Shown: one piece after another, positions 9,806 through 22,200 of the stretch
How positions within the stretch are numbered: the first letter of the stretch is position 1
Layout of the letters: each line of letters starts with the position of its first letter
Source: Asterias rubens
Lineage: Eukaryota > Echinodermata > Asteroidea > Forcipulatida > Asteriidae
Length of the DNA stretch: 64,000 nt
Assembly: GCF_902459465.1 (NCBI RefSeq)
Contig: NC_047068.1
Coordinates: 14,965,195-15,029,194 of the forward strand
Direction of reading: 5' to 3'
Notes under the pieces: generated by a model
Databases searched by the model: none
Told to the model about the DNA's origin: nothing
Seen by the model: the letters and a program-made list of their open reading frames with translations, nothing else
Position numbers and translations under genes: made by a program

Positions 9806-11185
9806 TTAGATGAAAGTATTCAGAGCTTTTACTTCATCGGTAATTGTTTTTTCACGTATTTTCATGTTACATGTTTTGAGACGGGCTTTTACAAAGGTAT
9901 CCCACCAAATACCCTGGTAAAGCATTATGCTTGCTGGAAAATATTTGCCATTTAAGTTTGACCTCATGCAGGAATTATACCACCAGGGTCCCTTGAAAGT
10001 TATTGCACAGTTACCATTTTGTCTTTCATCATGATCTCTATCATTTGTAGTAAAGGGTTGCCCATTGTGAATGTCAAGAGAGTCCCCAGCAGTACCTGTG
10101 TATTCACCCACTGTAAGTTTGTAATTCTCACCAGTAATCGTAAATGATTGGTACTTTGCATAAGCTGTTTGACCGTCCCATACCTCAAGATCAATTCTGA
10201 GGTCCCATGACCCATTAGAGGTCAGGCCCACTAAGATATCATTGCCAAGCCAGTACTCACCAGATGGATCACCAAAGCCAGACTTGTACTCAGCCCAGTT
10301 GCGGTCAAAGTCTACACTGCCATCCAGTCGCCTCTGAAATACAGTCCATCCCCCACCATCAGTCTCCATGTCACAGTATACTTGCAGAGCCTGAGTAGCG
10401 CTGCCACCTGGGTAGATGGGATACACTTTACTTTGGGTGTTTCCTGCGTTGAAGAGCTGCTTACAAGTTCCAGGTTTAGGCATTGGGATCTTGCTTGATG
10501 AGGGTTGAGCTGTTGGCTCAGTTGATATGGGTTGAGTTGTTGGCTCAGTGGTTGAGGGTTGAGTTGTTGGCTCAGTGGTTGAGGGTGGAGTTGTTGGCTC
10601 AGTGGATGAGGGTTGAGTTGTTGGCTCAGTAGATGAGGGTTGAGTTGTTGGCTCAGTGGATGAGGGTTGAGTTGTTGGCTCAGTGGATGAGGGTTGAGTT
10701 GTTGGCTCAGTGGATGAGGGTTGAGTTATTGGCTCAGTGGATGATGGTTGAGTTGTTGGCTCAGTGGATGAGGGTTGAGTTGTTGGCTGATCCAAAAGTT
10801 CTTTACAACTTTTGAAGAGAGTGAAAGAGTTATCAGCCACTGAGTAGATGGGAGTGTCCCTATCTGCATCAAAGTATACACTCCCTTGATCTTCAAGAAA
10901 ATCTTGAGGATGCTCAGCTCTTGTTGCATTATTCAGCTCACAGAGTTTGTTACATTCTTTGAAGTTGAAAGACTTACAGTCCTCATCCATGCTGCAATCT
11001 CGTCCACAGATGACATAATTGGCAACAGTTTTCTGTTTGTGTGCTAGGTTTTGAAGAACTCTGTTTTCTGCACTGTGTAGGTGTTCAGTTTCACCACACT
11101 GAAACTCTATAGCATTGGTTATCAGCATAGAAAACACACAAAAACATGCTGAGTATAAAATGACTGCCCATCCTTTTGGGGCCAT
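9806..11185 (-). CDS. PAN/apple + Thr/Pro linker + fibrinogen C-terminal domain protein (459 aa)
   Basis: A single-exon frame. Residues 1-25 are a clear signal peptide (MAPKGWAVILYSACFCVFSM...). Residues ~30-110 are a PAN/apple-like domain with cysteines at 30, 60, 64, 70, 78 and 82. Residues ~133-230 hold about 11 TEPTTQPSS-type units. Residues ~233-445 are a complete fibrinogen-related domain with the hallmarks CDMETDGGGWTVFQRR, NWAEYKSGFGDPSGEYWLGN and GNCAITFKGPWWYNSC. The acidic TNDRDHDE stretch before NGNCA is where the family's calcium site lies. A 14-residue tail follows. Predicted secreted lectin-like protein; ligand unknown. It is paralogous to the 727-aa gene (closely similar PAN region, more diverged fibrinogen domain) and the closest relative of the pseudogene at 5,121-5,833. 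Confidence 0.88.
   Translation of the reverse strand: MAPKGWAVILYSACFCVFSMLITNAIEFQCGETEHLHSAENRVLQNLAHKQKTVANYVICGRDCSMDEDCKSFNFKECNKLCELNNATRAEHPQDFLEDQGSVYFDADRDTPIYSVADNSFTLFKSCKELLDQPTTQPSSTEPTTQPSSTEPITQPSSTEPTTQPSSTEPTTQPSSTEPTTQPSSTEPTTQPSSTEPTTPPSTTEPTTQPSTTEPTTQPISTEPTAQPSSSKIPMPKPGTCKQLFNAGNTQSKVYPIYPGGSATQALQVYCDMETDGGGWTVFQRRLDGSVDFDRNWAEYKSGFGDPSGEYWLGNDILVGLTSNGSWDLRIDLEVWDGQTAYAKYQSFTITGENYKLTVGEYTGTAGDSLDIHNGQPFTTNDRDHDERQNGNCAITFKGPWWYNSCMRSNLNGKYFPASIMLYQGIWWDTFVKARLKTCNMKIREKTITDEVKALNTFI
10497..10788 (-). repeat. 27-bp coding minisatellite of the 459-aa FReD gene
   Basis: About 11 copies of the same 27-bp unit found in the large paralogue (about 40 copies) and in the pseudogene (about 4), in frame, encoding TEPTTQPSS-type residues. 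The three arrays differ mainly in copy number. Confidence 0.93.
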
Positions 11186-13285
11186 CTTTTCTTAATGTTT
11201 ATCCAACGAAACAATCGGCTGCTACTATTTATAATGCAAGTTCAACCACCCCAAGAATTACAACTCTCTTCTGGAGGCCTTAGACATTCAATTGAGCTCT
11301 GAGTGCCAATTTGTGCAGGCTCTTAACAAACCGTTATCACTCACTGATTGTCTATTCTCGCTGGATGACCAATCAGCTGTTTTCTCTTCCCATCATTTTC
11401 TATGTCTCTAAAGCTGTAAATGAATTCAAGCAAGCTGTGCCCGGCTACTTTTCCCAAGAGCCTCAACTTGCCGTCAACCAGAAACACATGATGGACTTTA
11501 TTTTTTTGTCGATGCAGTTAATAGAAACCTCTTTTTAATGTCCTTTTTGGGTTAATTTCTATTAAGATTTTTGTTAATCGATAGCAAATGATCAAAGTAA
11601 GCTGTGTTTCCTCAATAGAAGTTGGGCTTAAACAAAGCCCTCTCAAAGACATAGAAGTTTTAACAAAAGGAGAGTTAAATTTACAGTCACTATCAGATTA
11701 TTTTCTGGCCGACTGTAAATCTTCTTAACGTATTAAGAGCCTTTCTCCGGTGTGCATCTGGCCTACCCCACCCCACATTCAAAGCCATGCTGAGATTTCT
11801 CAATTAAATACGGATTTATTCATGGCATTGAATCTGCTGCCAGCCAACTGAAGGCCATGTGTTTAAGCCTCTTCAATTTTATTTTTAGTCACAAAATGTA
11901 GGCTTTTCAAGTGTGTCACACCAGTTTTGACCATTTTGCTATTGTGCAAAAGACAAAAAAAACGAAATCAATGTACATATAAGAACATTTTTGTTGACTT
12001 TTTTCTGGGTTTCTATAGAGCACTAGTAAACATCATTTGCAGATGTTTTTAAAATCTCTTAACTTTTTTTCTTTTCTTTTGTGAGCAATGTTGCCCCTCC
12101 CCTACCCCACCCCACATTCAAAGCCATGCTGAGATTTCTCAATTAAATACGGATTTATTCATGGCATTGAATCTGCCGCCAGCCAACTGAAGGCCATGTG
12201 TTTAAGCCTCTTCAATTTTATTTTTAGTCACAAAATGTAGGCTTTTCAAGTGTGTCACACCAGTTTTGACCATGTTGCATTGTGCAAAAAACAAAAAAAC
12301 AAAATCAATGTACATATAAGGACATTTTTGTTGACTTTTTTCTGGGTTTCTATAGAGCACTAGTAAACATCATTTGCAGATGTTTTTAAAATCTCTTAAT
12401 TTTTTTTCTTTTCTTTTGTGAGCAATGTCGCCCCTCCCCTTTAAAATTTGAAATACGAAACCTTAACTTAATTTAAACGTATTTGAATTTAAGACTCCAC
12501 ACCAGATTTTGTGCATTATTTTTTAGGAAAATGTTTTGACTTTGGAAATATAATAAAGAGTCTGAGAAGGAAAAATTGCATTGGAATATTAAAAAAAAAG
12601 TTAAAGTTACCAATATCCATACACACAAGAGCAATGATGTTCAAGCATACACAGAGTATTACAAACAAATAAGTGAAGAGTATACTTTTTAAATCAAGGA
12701 GGAAGCATGGTGCTCATTGTTACTATCACCACCAGGTCCAACATTGGCATTCAGGAGTTTCCTTAGAGCAGGTATTGTGGATAATTAGGAATATTGTTTC
12801 TCCTGAAGACGATCAGAGCATATTGATAAGAACTTTGAGTTGTCAACCACCGGTTCTTTTCAGAACCAAAATTACTCTTGAGGTTTACACTTGGTGCTAC
12901 TGCAAACCTCACCTGATAATATTATTATTATTATATAGGATTTGAGGCATTGCATGGTGAGGTATCAATATATATTTGGTTTGTGGTAACACCATGTGTG
13001 TATCGACTTGCCAGGTAGAGTTTGTTCTTAGAGAACTGTCTTTCTTTACTCTACTACCGTGGAGTAGATTTATCGGATGTTCAGGAGACTTCTCAGTTCT
13101 GAAAAGAACTGTCCTGCTTTTTAACTATTACCCGGGTGGATGGTACAGAAAATAGGCTGGGACTACTACTTTAGCTTATAGGATCAAAATTAACTGCACT
13201 ACCGCGGAGTAAGTTCTTAAATTTGTGTTGTCTCTCTAATGTTATTACTTCAACATCCTAAAAGTCTTATCTTTTCCTTTTACAG
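11186..13285. other. FReD 5' flank and presumed TSC2 intron
   Basis: Contains the upstream flank of the 459-aa FReD gene, shared with the pseudogene (CTGATTGTCTATTCTCGCTG), then a 339-bp tandem duplication (separate entry). Near 12,795 is a dispersed repeat (CTGAAGACGATCAGAGCAT), seen again at 18,845 and 39,040. Near 13,050 is a second one (CTACCGTGGAGTAGATTT), also at the window start and 56,470. No additional TSC2 exon was found here. Confidence 0.5.
11762..12439. repeat. 339-bp tandem duplication
   Basis: Two head-to-tail copies, 11,762-12,100 and 12,101-12,439, nearly identical (for example CCTACCCCACCCCACATTC at both starts and CTAGTAAACATCATTTGCAG near both ends). A diverged single copy lies upstream of the pseudogene near 6,655, so the tandem step happened only in this copy of the segmental duplication. 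Confidence 0.9.
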
Positions 13286-16200
13286 GTGTACGTTAGACGC
13301 CCAACTGGCAGCACATCTTGGATCATGCGCATCGAGAACGGGGGCGCCCTCCTCCCAACCACCCAAGACTTTCCCCTCGCTGATGTTTCCTCGTTGCTTC
13401 TCCGTAACCGGGAGCTGGATTTAGACATAGACAGGGTGGACTTTGTGGAGTACAGTGACCAGGAGATGATGCTGGACAATGAGAGAGAAGGAGAGGCGGA
13501 GCTAGAGGATCAAGAGATGAAGGGAGCACACCAGAGCCGATCGGCCACAAAACAACAGGGTAATTAATATTCTCACTTTTCTATTGATTGGAGGCAACTA
13601 ACTGTACCAGAGCCGCTAACTCTCCATGATTCTGCAGAAAGTTTCCTGAAAATAAACCAATCTTTCCATGTTCTGATGAACAGATTTGACACTTTTCCTG
13701 ATAATGGTATCTTTTCCCCTATTATTATGGGATGCAATTCTTAATACCTCCCTGATTGCTGTAAAAAAATCCCTGATTGCAAGATGCAAATGTTGGCAGC
13801 TCTGGTATACTGTATACACAGGGAATACTTCTGCAGCTTAAGAGCAAGCGTAAATTCAAACAGGTAAAATGTTTGTGCACTTTCAAATGCTTGTGTTTGG
13901 TATGAAAAGGTTAATTTTAAATATTTCTGCACTTACTAATCAATGAACTTTCAGTGTGTTGTTGTTGTCTTTCGTGGGGGGAGGGGGGAGTAAATGTTTT
14001 CAAATTTCATGTAATTGTTGTTTTACAACAGTTCCATTCGGGATATCACTTACTCACTCTTTTTTCTTTTGAGAACTTTTTAAGGTTCAATTCTCTCAGC
14101 CTATTTTATACTGAACTTGTTTGCTTTTAAGGCACTGGACACTTTTGGTAATTACTGACAACAATTGTTAGCACAAAAACATTTACATAAACATTGTATA
14201 AACATTGTGAGAAACGCTCCCTCTGAAGTAATGAAGTTTTTATGAAAAAGGTAATTTCTCACTCAAATATTAAAACCCCTTTTTAAGGCATCTGAGAGCA
14301 CACAAATTTGTGCAACACATGTGTTTTTTCTTTCATTTGTTTCTTGCAACTTGGGAGGACAAATTGAGCTCAAATGTTCACAGTTTTTTTATTGTATGCA
14401 TAAGTTGGGACACACCAAGTGAGAATACTGGTCTTTGACAATTACCAACAGTGTTCAGTGCCTTTAAAACAGCTGTTTTAGAACTAACTTGCTACACTAA
14501 TTTTTCTGAGTTTTGGTGGTGGCACCTGTGTGTTTCTTTTTGTTTCTTTCTTTGAGATGTCTTGTTCTTAAAGTCTTGTGGATAACAGATTGATGATCAT
14601 CCTCTAAAACGATTTCTATAAAGAATAGTATGTCAAGAGTCTTTGATTAAAAAAATGAAGCTCTCATACGACAAGATCAATATCTTCTAACAAACTGGTA
14701 AAAACCCTCTAACTTAAAAAAAATAGTTAAAAAAAGAGAGGGAAATACAAGTAATTTTTATAGACCATGTGACCTGTAACATTACAAGTTTCAAACCAGC
14801 AATAGCCTGGACCTCCGGCCTGCATGATTTGTAGACAGCCCAATGGAAGTTAACACAAAGTCATTTATTATGTGGAGATTGCATTGTCTGGATTTTATAA
14901 AGGTTTGATATAAAGAAAGGAGGCACATCTAACAAAATTGGTTCAGCTGGTAAGTGTTTATATGTGGAAATTATGGCACAAAATGAACCATTCCAACATG
15001 ACCTGAGTGGCATCTTGCCTGCCAGGAAATGAATGTACAATGCCGCTCTTTTTTGTAAACAAAGGTTACATGGTCCATTACCTAGCCTTTCATGAGGATG
15101 AACATCAACTTGTTCTACCAATTATGTGTTTTCAACTAACATTTGTTTTGTGCCTTTTTGTATTTTGTTTTACCTGCATGTCTAACAACTAAAGCTCGCT
15201 GCCCTGACTTTTTAACCTTTGACCCCAATGAGAGCGAGGACACTGACACCTCCAGTGATGATGGTTGTGGGTTCTCTCCTCCAGTAATGGCGGATTTCTC
15301 GTTTGGCCAAAGGCCGGCCATCAATATTGATTCATCTTTTCTTGGTCGACGCAGCAGTGTCTCTGACGGTCAGCAAAAAACAGAAACTAATCAATGAAAT
15401 CACAACTTTTTAATAAAAGTGATAAGACTCAACTGACATTAAGGTTTTGCATGTTCAGTCAAGGCCAATAATTTTTTTTTTTTTTTTTTTAATAATGTCC
15501 TCATGTTACAATCCTAGCAAAGTCTTTCTCGAAAGCTGATTATTTCCTAATTATAATTTACTATTTGTTTGGGGTGGGGTCCTTAGCAATTTTGTATTCA
15601 GTGAAGAAAACATAAAATGCAGATGTGCAAAAATTGTTAAGGGTTTGATACTTCAGCCGTAGTTGATTCTTTCTCAAAGGCTAATGGTGAAGTAACGTTA
15701 AAGAATTTTATAATAGTTTCTGTTGTATTCCTTTACTTTCTGTCTCCCTTTACAACCTATTTGCTTTTTAATGAAGAACAAAATATGATTATCCTTTACT
15801 TACAAATCTTAGACCACACAAAGCAAAAGATCCATTTGTTGTTGTTTTGCATATTATTTGTACTTACTATTTATCTATTGATTGATTTGCTTTGTGTATG
15901 AAGATGGTGGAGAAGATTTCCAGTTGCAAGGATTCTCCAAACCGGAGCTTGGTCTGTCCCCTCTTGGGCATGATATGTCTTATTATATTAGATACAGCTC
16001 AGCGCATAGGGACAGCATGGATCAGGTAAGAGTGTGTAACATTGATATCTGAATACTAATATATCGGGCTTGATGTTTTTCCTTACTTTTGAGTCTGATT
16101 TCAAGGTTTTTTTTGTCCTTCAAATTAGATTTTTATTTGTTTTATAATGTTTTCCAATGACCGGGTATCATGCCCGATATACTCAAAGTGTGCCTACATG

Positions 16201-19200
16201 TGACGTTGAGTTCTACTTCACAAAACAATACTTCAATGATTACCAGAAGTTTGTAGGAAATGCATGGAACCAGTTTTTCTTTGAAGACTTACCTAAAAAG
16301 AAATTGATCATTGGACTTGGCTTTTACATGTTTTGCAGAGTAACGGTCTTGCCACTGATTTATTAGTTTCTGTCAAAAGTATTGGCTTTGAATGATGACA
16401 TTATTCTCAAGAATAAGAAATACCTTTGAGAACTAAGATCCATGAAATGAGTCCCAAGTCACTCAGCTCCAGCCCAAGGCACAAGTCAATGATTTCCAGT
16501 CCAAGTCAAGCAATCAACACACTGTGTTCTTACTAAAAATGTATTTAAATATTTTTATCATAGATAGAGTCTGTCTTATAAGACAGTATGTCCAATAAAA
16601 TGTGCACCATCATCCCCTGTAAACTATTACATAGCTGTGTGTAATGGTTTATAAAGCACAGAGCCCAGTACTTGCTTGATGTATTAACTAAGCTTGCCTA
16701 TTTGACTACTTTTTTGTAGAGCATCAACATGGCGACAATACTTGCTGATACTGCCAAAGATCTTGAGAACATTGCTGAGCTTGTTGAAGAATCCGACCCA
16801 AACAGGATGATTCTTCCCCGGTCCAGTTCATGTCCAGATATCATAGAGAGTGTTACTTCCATCCAGACGTCCTCCATGGGGAGCGACGATCAAGACAATA
16901 TCAGTACCTCTCCAAGAAACATGGTCAAATCCTTCATGGAGAAACAGATGCCCACTTCTAGCTCCTACAAGGAGATGTCCGTCTTGGAGCAGAGGCTTCA
17001 GCGAGATGAAGTTGCTCTTGGATTCGTCCGGAGAGCCTCAACCACTGCAAATGAAGATGAAACTGTCTCTGGAGAAGCTGGCAAAGCCAAAGACCTCGAA
17101 GACCCATCATCAGTGAAGACTGACTCCTCTGCAGCAGCTGCAAAACTGCCTCCTCCTAAGTTTCTAACACCGGAAGATTCTGCTTCGGACACCCCTGGTC
17201 AGATGAGACGACGAGTCCGGCCGGCAGAGAAGAGACCAAGGCCTGTCTCCTTGCCACCTCAGACAGATGCAGAGAACCTGGATGGGAAACAGCAAGGTTT
17301 TCTTGGGGAAGATGACCTCTCAAGGCATAGTCAGGGAGCAGACTTACAACCCTTAAGGCGACCAAGAGGGCACACAATGTCCTCATTGGCTCCTAACTCC
17401 ACCGCTGACGACCACGCCGGGAGAAAAAGACGAGCCTCGGAAAACCGATCCCGAGTGATGACCAGAACTGGTCTTAGTCCAAGGTATGTTTCAGTAAGGG
17501 TGGTTCTATGTTGCAAAGTCAGGCATGATATTTTTCCTACTTAAGTCTGATTGCTGAATTATTTTGCTATCTGAAAGTTTGTGATCAAATAGCCTGAAAT
17601 GTCTATTAAAGCCCACATTATATGTAGGTCAGTTCTTGTACTTGGTTAAATAATCCTATTTTTATTCTAAGAACCAATTATCATACCTGAAAGTTGACAT
17701 AGTCTAATCTAGTTTACACTTGGCGCAAAAGCAACACACATGTTGTGTGTTTTTAATGTACTAAAGTTTAATTTTTAAAAGATTTAATAAATTGGCTTAT
17801 TTAAGATACTTGCATCAATAAGGTCAATATTTTGTGTAAGTAAATGAATAGGTATCAGCTTGTCTAGAAAATCACTTTTTTAATGGATACACAGTCAATA
17901 TAATAATAAATACAATAAAAGAAATGAATATCAGTTATATTTAGAAACATATTAAAGCCATTGGACCCTTTCGGTAAACAGTATTGTCCAAGGCCCACAC
18001 TTCGTGTATCACAACTTCTATATCAAATAACAAACCTGTGAAAATTTGGGCTTAATCGGTCATCTGAGTCGAGAGAAAATAACGGGAAAACCCACCATTG
18101 TATCCGCGCGTTTCGCCGTGTCATGACATGTGTTTAAAATAAATCCGTAATTCTCGTTAACGAGAATTGATATTGTTTTACTGTTTTCTCAAAAAGTAAA
18201 GCATTTCATGGAATAATATTTCAAGAGAAGTCTTTCATCATTACCTTCTGTAAACCCTGTAAGTTATTTGTAAATCTGTGAACTTTTTTTTTTTTTCTGT
18301 ACCGAAAGGGTCCAATGGCTTTAAGGTAGGATTACAAAGGTTTGTAATGATATGTAAATACAAGTTATAAGTATTTACAAAAGGGTATGTAGTCTATAAA
18401 ACTGAGGACTCGGAAATCGAGTACCAAGTGTACCTTTTATTACCAAGCACCAGACACTTCTCTTGGCTACTTTCCAAAGCTAAACCCTTGACTTTTATTA
18501 GTTTTTGACTTATCTTTTTCTTCTACTCAGCTTCGTGTTCTTGCAGATGTATTACTCTCCAGTGTTCTCTGATGACCAAGAAAGACCACTGGCTTTGCCA
18601 TTTTCACAGGTGAGCCAATTAGGAAATTAACTAGAAATGTAAATTGGAAATTCCACTCAAACTAATCAGGCATGATACTCTTTCTGCTTTAGTCTGATCT
18701 CCGATTTGTTTTTGCCCGAAAAGAGTAATAAAGTGAACAATGTGATAGGCATAGTATTTGTTCTACTTAACTCAGTTTTCTATCTGTATTCCGATTTATC
18801 AGAGAATCTACACAATTTTTCAATGTTGATCTTTCTGCTTTCTCCAGAAGACAATCAGAGCATACTGATTGAAACTTCGAGTTGAAACCATGATGGAACC
18901 ACCCCAACTTATTTAGAGATTATCATTACATGGTGTTACCGCAAACTGCCATAATGTTGATCTTATTGTCATATGTGTGTGTGTGTGTGTTTAGGTGACT
19001 CAGAGAGCTGTAAAGGTGCTGGACAGGATCCCACCGTACGACACACACAAGATAGGAGTACTGTACGTTGGCTCTGGGCAGGTATGATCCGATCACATAA
19101 AAATGACGAACCTAACTTAGGGTTGTGAGTCTTTATTTATTTTTCCCAACCAGATGGAATACAGTAGATGTTGAATTTTCATCGGGGAAATAGAATATTA

Positions 19201-22200
19201 CTTGGTTTAACTCTCACGCTGTTGTGTATGAAGCACTTTATCCTCAGTACTTTCCCGAGTTCTCTGAAAAGAACAACGCATACATTTTATTCGGCTGGGA
19301 TTCAAACTCAAGATTTAATAGACATCTATTTAACCAAAAAAAATCTAAATCAAAATTTTCGAATAGACTTACAGTCCTACTGCAAACTTAAGCATTTTGT
19401 TCCTCATAGGCTCGATTTCACAAAAACAGATTTATTTTAAGTGCAAATCAGTATTAATTTCTAAGCAAAATAAACACCATTCCAACCAATCCTAAAGGGT
19501 GCTGTGTGTTTGCGGTATGTTTTCATACCTACATGTAATCAAGTACTTCATTTTGTTACACCCCTGACAGACGAATGATCAGGCGACCATTTTGTCCAAT
19601 CTGTACGGATCGGCTCGCTATGTGGAGTTCCTGCAGGGTCTTGGTAGACTGATATCCTTGAAGGATGTATGTCCTAATGAGGTGTACACTGGAGGTCTTG
19701 ACCACCAGGGGAGTGATGGAAAGTTTGCTTACTGGTGGCATGATGATATCATGCAAGGTATGAATATTTTAGAGGGTTTGAGTACATTTTGTAGGCCACA
19801 AAAACACAATGTCCACAGATTTACATTAAATTTTGATATTGGAAGATAATGATGATAGATAGCTTCCATTAAAATATAACGTGCTGAGGTGCTGTAGTTT
19901 TTGAGAAATGTGTAAAACAATGTTACAGGGAAAAAAAAATGTCTCAGAAGACAAACATTATTTTACCATGTATTTACCAGTACTGGTATTTACGCGACTC
20001 CCTGAAAACATTGCTCTGTGATTTTCACCTTTTTTGATGACTTAACCACCAGAACATGCTTTTAATGCTCTAGACTACCTGGTCATGAAACCCTGCAAAA
20101 GAGCATACATTTTAAACTAATAGCTGATTGAATTTCCTGTTATGGCAAATAAAATAATAATTGAATAATTTTAAAATACGCCTATGAAGCTCTAAATCCA
20201 TTTGGTAAAGTAATGTGTGATATACTCAGGCATGCATACTGCTCGATTGGGATTTGAACCCATGACCCCCCATGCCAGATCTTCACCATTTCAAACATTT
20301 CCATGCCAATCTGCAGGATTTTTTTCTCTGGTTTTTTTTAAATAGCTTTTTTAGTAATAATTTTCCAATGAAATTATTGTTTCTACAATAAAACCCTGAC
20401 TTGACAAAGGAAAGACATTAACAGGTTCTCGTAATTAGCTCTGATGTGGTTGTGTGAAAAAAAACTGAGCAGGCACTCACTACGATTTGCAAAACCTAAG
20501 CCTTGGCCTAGATCTACCACCCTTATATTGGGATCGCAGAATGCTCGGACTTACCTCCCATTGAATCAAATATAATGACAAACAATAGTGGCAGCCTGTC
20601 CATTATGCCACATTTGTAAAACTACATAACAAAGGTCTGGAATCTGGGTCGAGGGCAGGGGTTCTCACACAATAACCCCCGGAAATTATATAGGACGCTT
20701 TTTCCAGAACCTTTTTCGGTAACTTTTCTGTGTAAGAACGCTGTAGATAATTATAATTATATTTGATGTGTTTTCTATGAATGGATTTTTTAAGGGTTTG
20801 TGTTTTGTTCCTTCTTGTAGTTATATTTCATGTTGCTACCTTGATGCCCAATAAGGAGTCGGATCCTACGTGTAACTCCAAGAAACTTCACATCGGTAAT
20901 GACTTTGTGTCCATCGTTTACAACGAGAGAAACGAGCCCTACAAACTAGGGACAATAAAGGTGAGTTAACACTGTAACGATGACCAACTTAAAATAATAC
21001 AAGAATACTATTTACTGGGTTTTTCTGTCCCTTGTTCCTGGAGCTTATTTTACACTAAACAAGTCATGACTTTATTACACAAAGAAGAAGACCTAAGCCA
21101 GAGGATGCCCTCCCAGGTCAAAATTGCAGTTGAACCCACTAACTGGGGTCAACTGGTTCAACTGGATAGTGACCAAACTTGTCCATTTTCCATATTAACC
21201 AACTGGTTTGGAATAGGTTTAACTGTGTTCAACTAGGTTTAAATTATAAACCAGTTGGTTTCTGTCCATTTTCCATATTAAACCAACTGGTTTAAACTGT
21301 GTTTAACTAGTTTGTCAACTGGTTTTCAACTAGTTCCAGTTAAACACAGTTTAACTAGGTTCAACTCAAATTTTGACCTGGGCTCAGTGCTCCGATGGGG
21401 GAGTCATGCTGACGCCCACCTACTGGTCGATCATCAGCTGCTATAACACTGTACAATTGGCGCATGCTGTGATGAAGTCCATGGTGTTTTGTAGAAAACA
21501 TGGCACTTGAGTAAAAGAGAAAGAACCAATAGTGAAATAAATTAGATTGCTTTATTTCTTTTTTCGATGTACAGTGCACTTCATTTTTTAAAGTAAGTAG
21601 AACAAGTTCAAACTCTTTATTAGGAAACCTTTTGTGTGTGTGTGGGGGGGGGGGGGGGGGGGTTGGAGGCAATTATTGTCTTCTTCCAATATTTATATTA
21701 TGAAAAAAATTGGCTTAGTTATTAATGCAGACGAACAGTTGCAAACAACAATGGCAGTGGGTTGACGGAAATATTGATTCACTGTTCCCAACAGTACGTC
21801 TCGGAAGAATATAAATCGATTTATGTGGTACCAATTATACCTAATTACAATCTCAGGGCCATCGTTAATACTTTACAAGGAGGGGAATTACAAAACAATG
21901 GGCACGATCAAGGTTATTAACCCAGTGCTGTATTGTACTTACAATTTATTGCCGTGGTGTAACAATTTGTCATTTTGTGCCTAATTATGGGATAGGCCCA
22001 TAAAAGAAATTCTGAATTTGGCCACAAAAACTTTGAAAGTATACATCCTTTTCAATGACTGGGTGTGTTTACATTGAATTAATTACGTCATTAAAATTAA
22101 TGGATGAGCAGTTAATCTGCCTGGGAATTCAGCAGCCCTTGGCTTGTGCATGATCAAGTTAAGTCCACTGTTTTGAAAAGGAATTACATGGATATAACAG

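Noticed and set aside
13616..15120. Short frames in TSC2 introns as possible nested genes
   Set aside because: All under 90 codons, within repeats or intron sequence, without recognisable domains.
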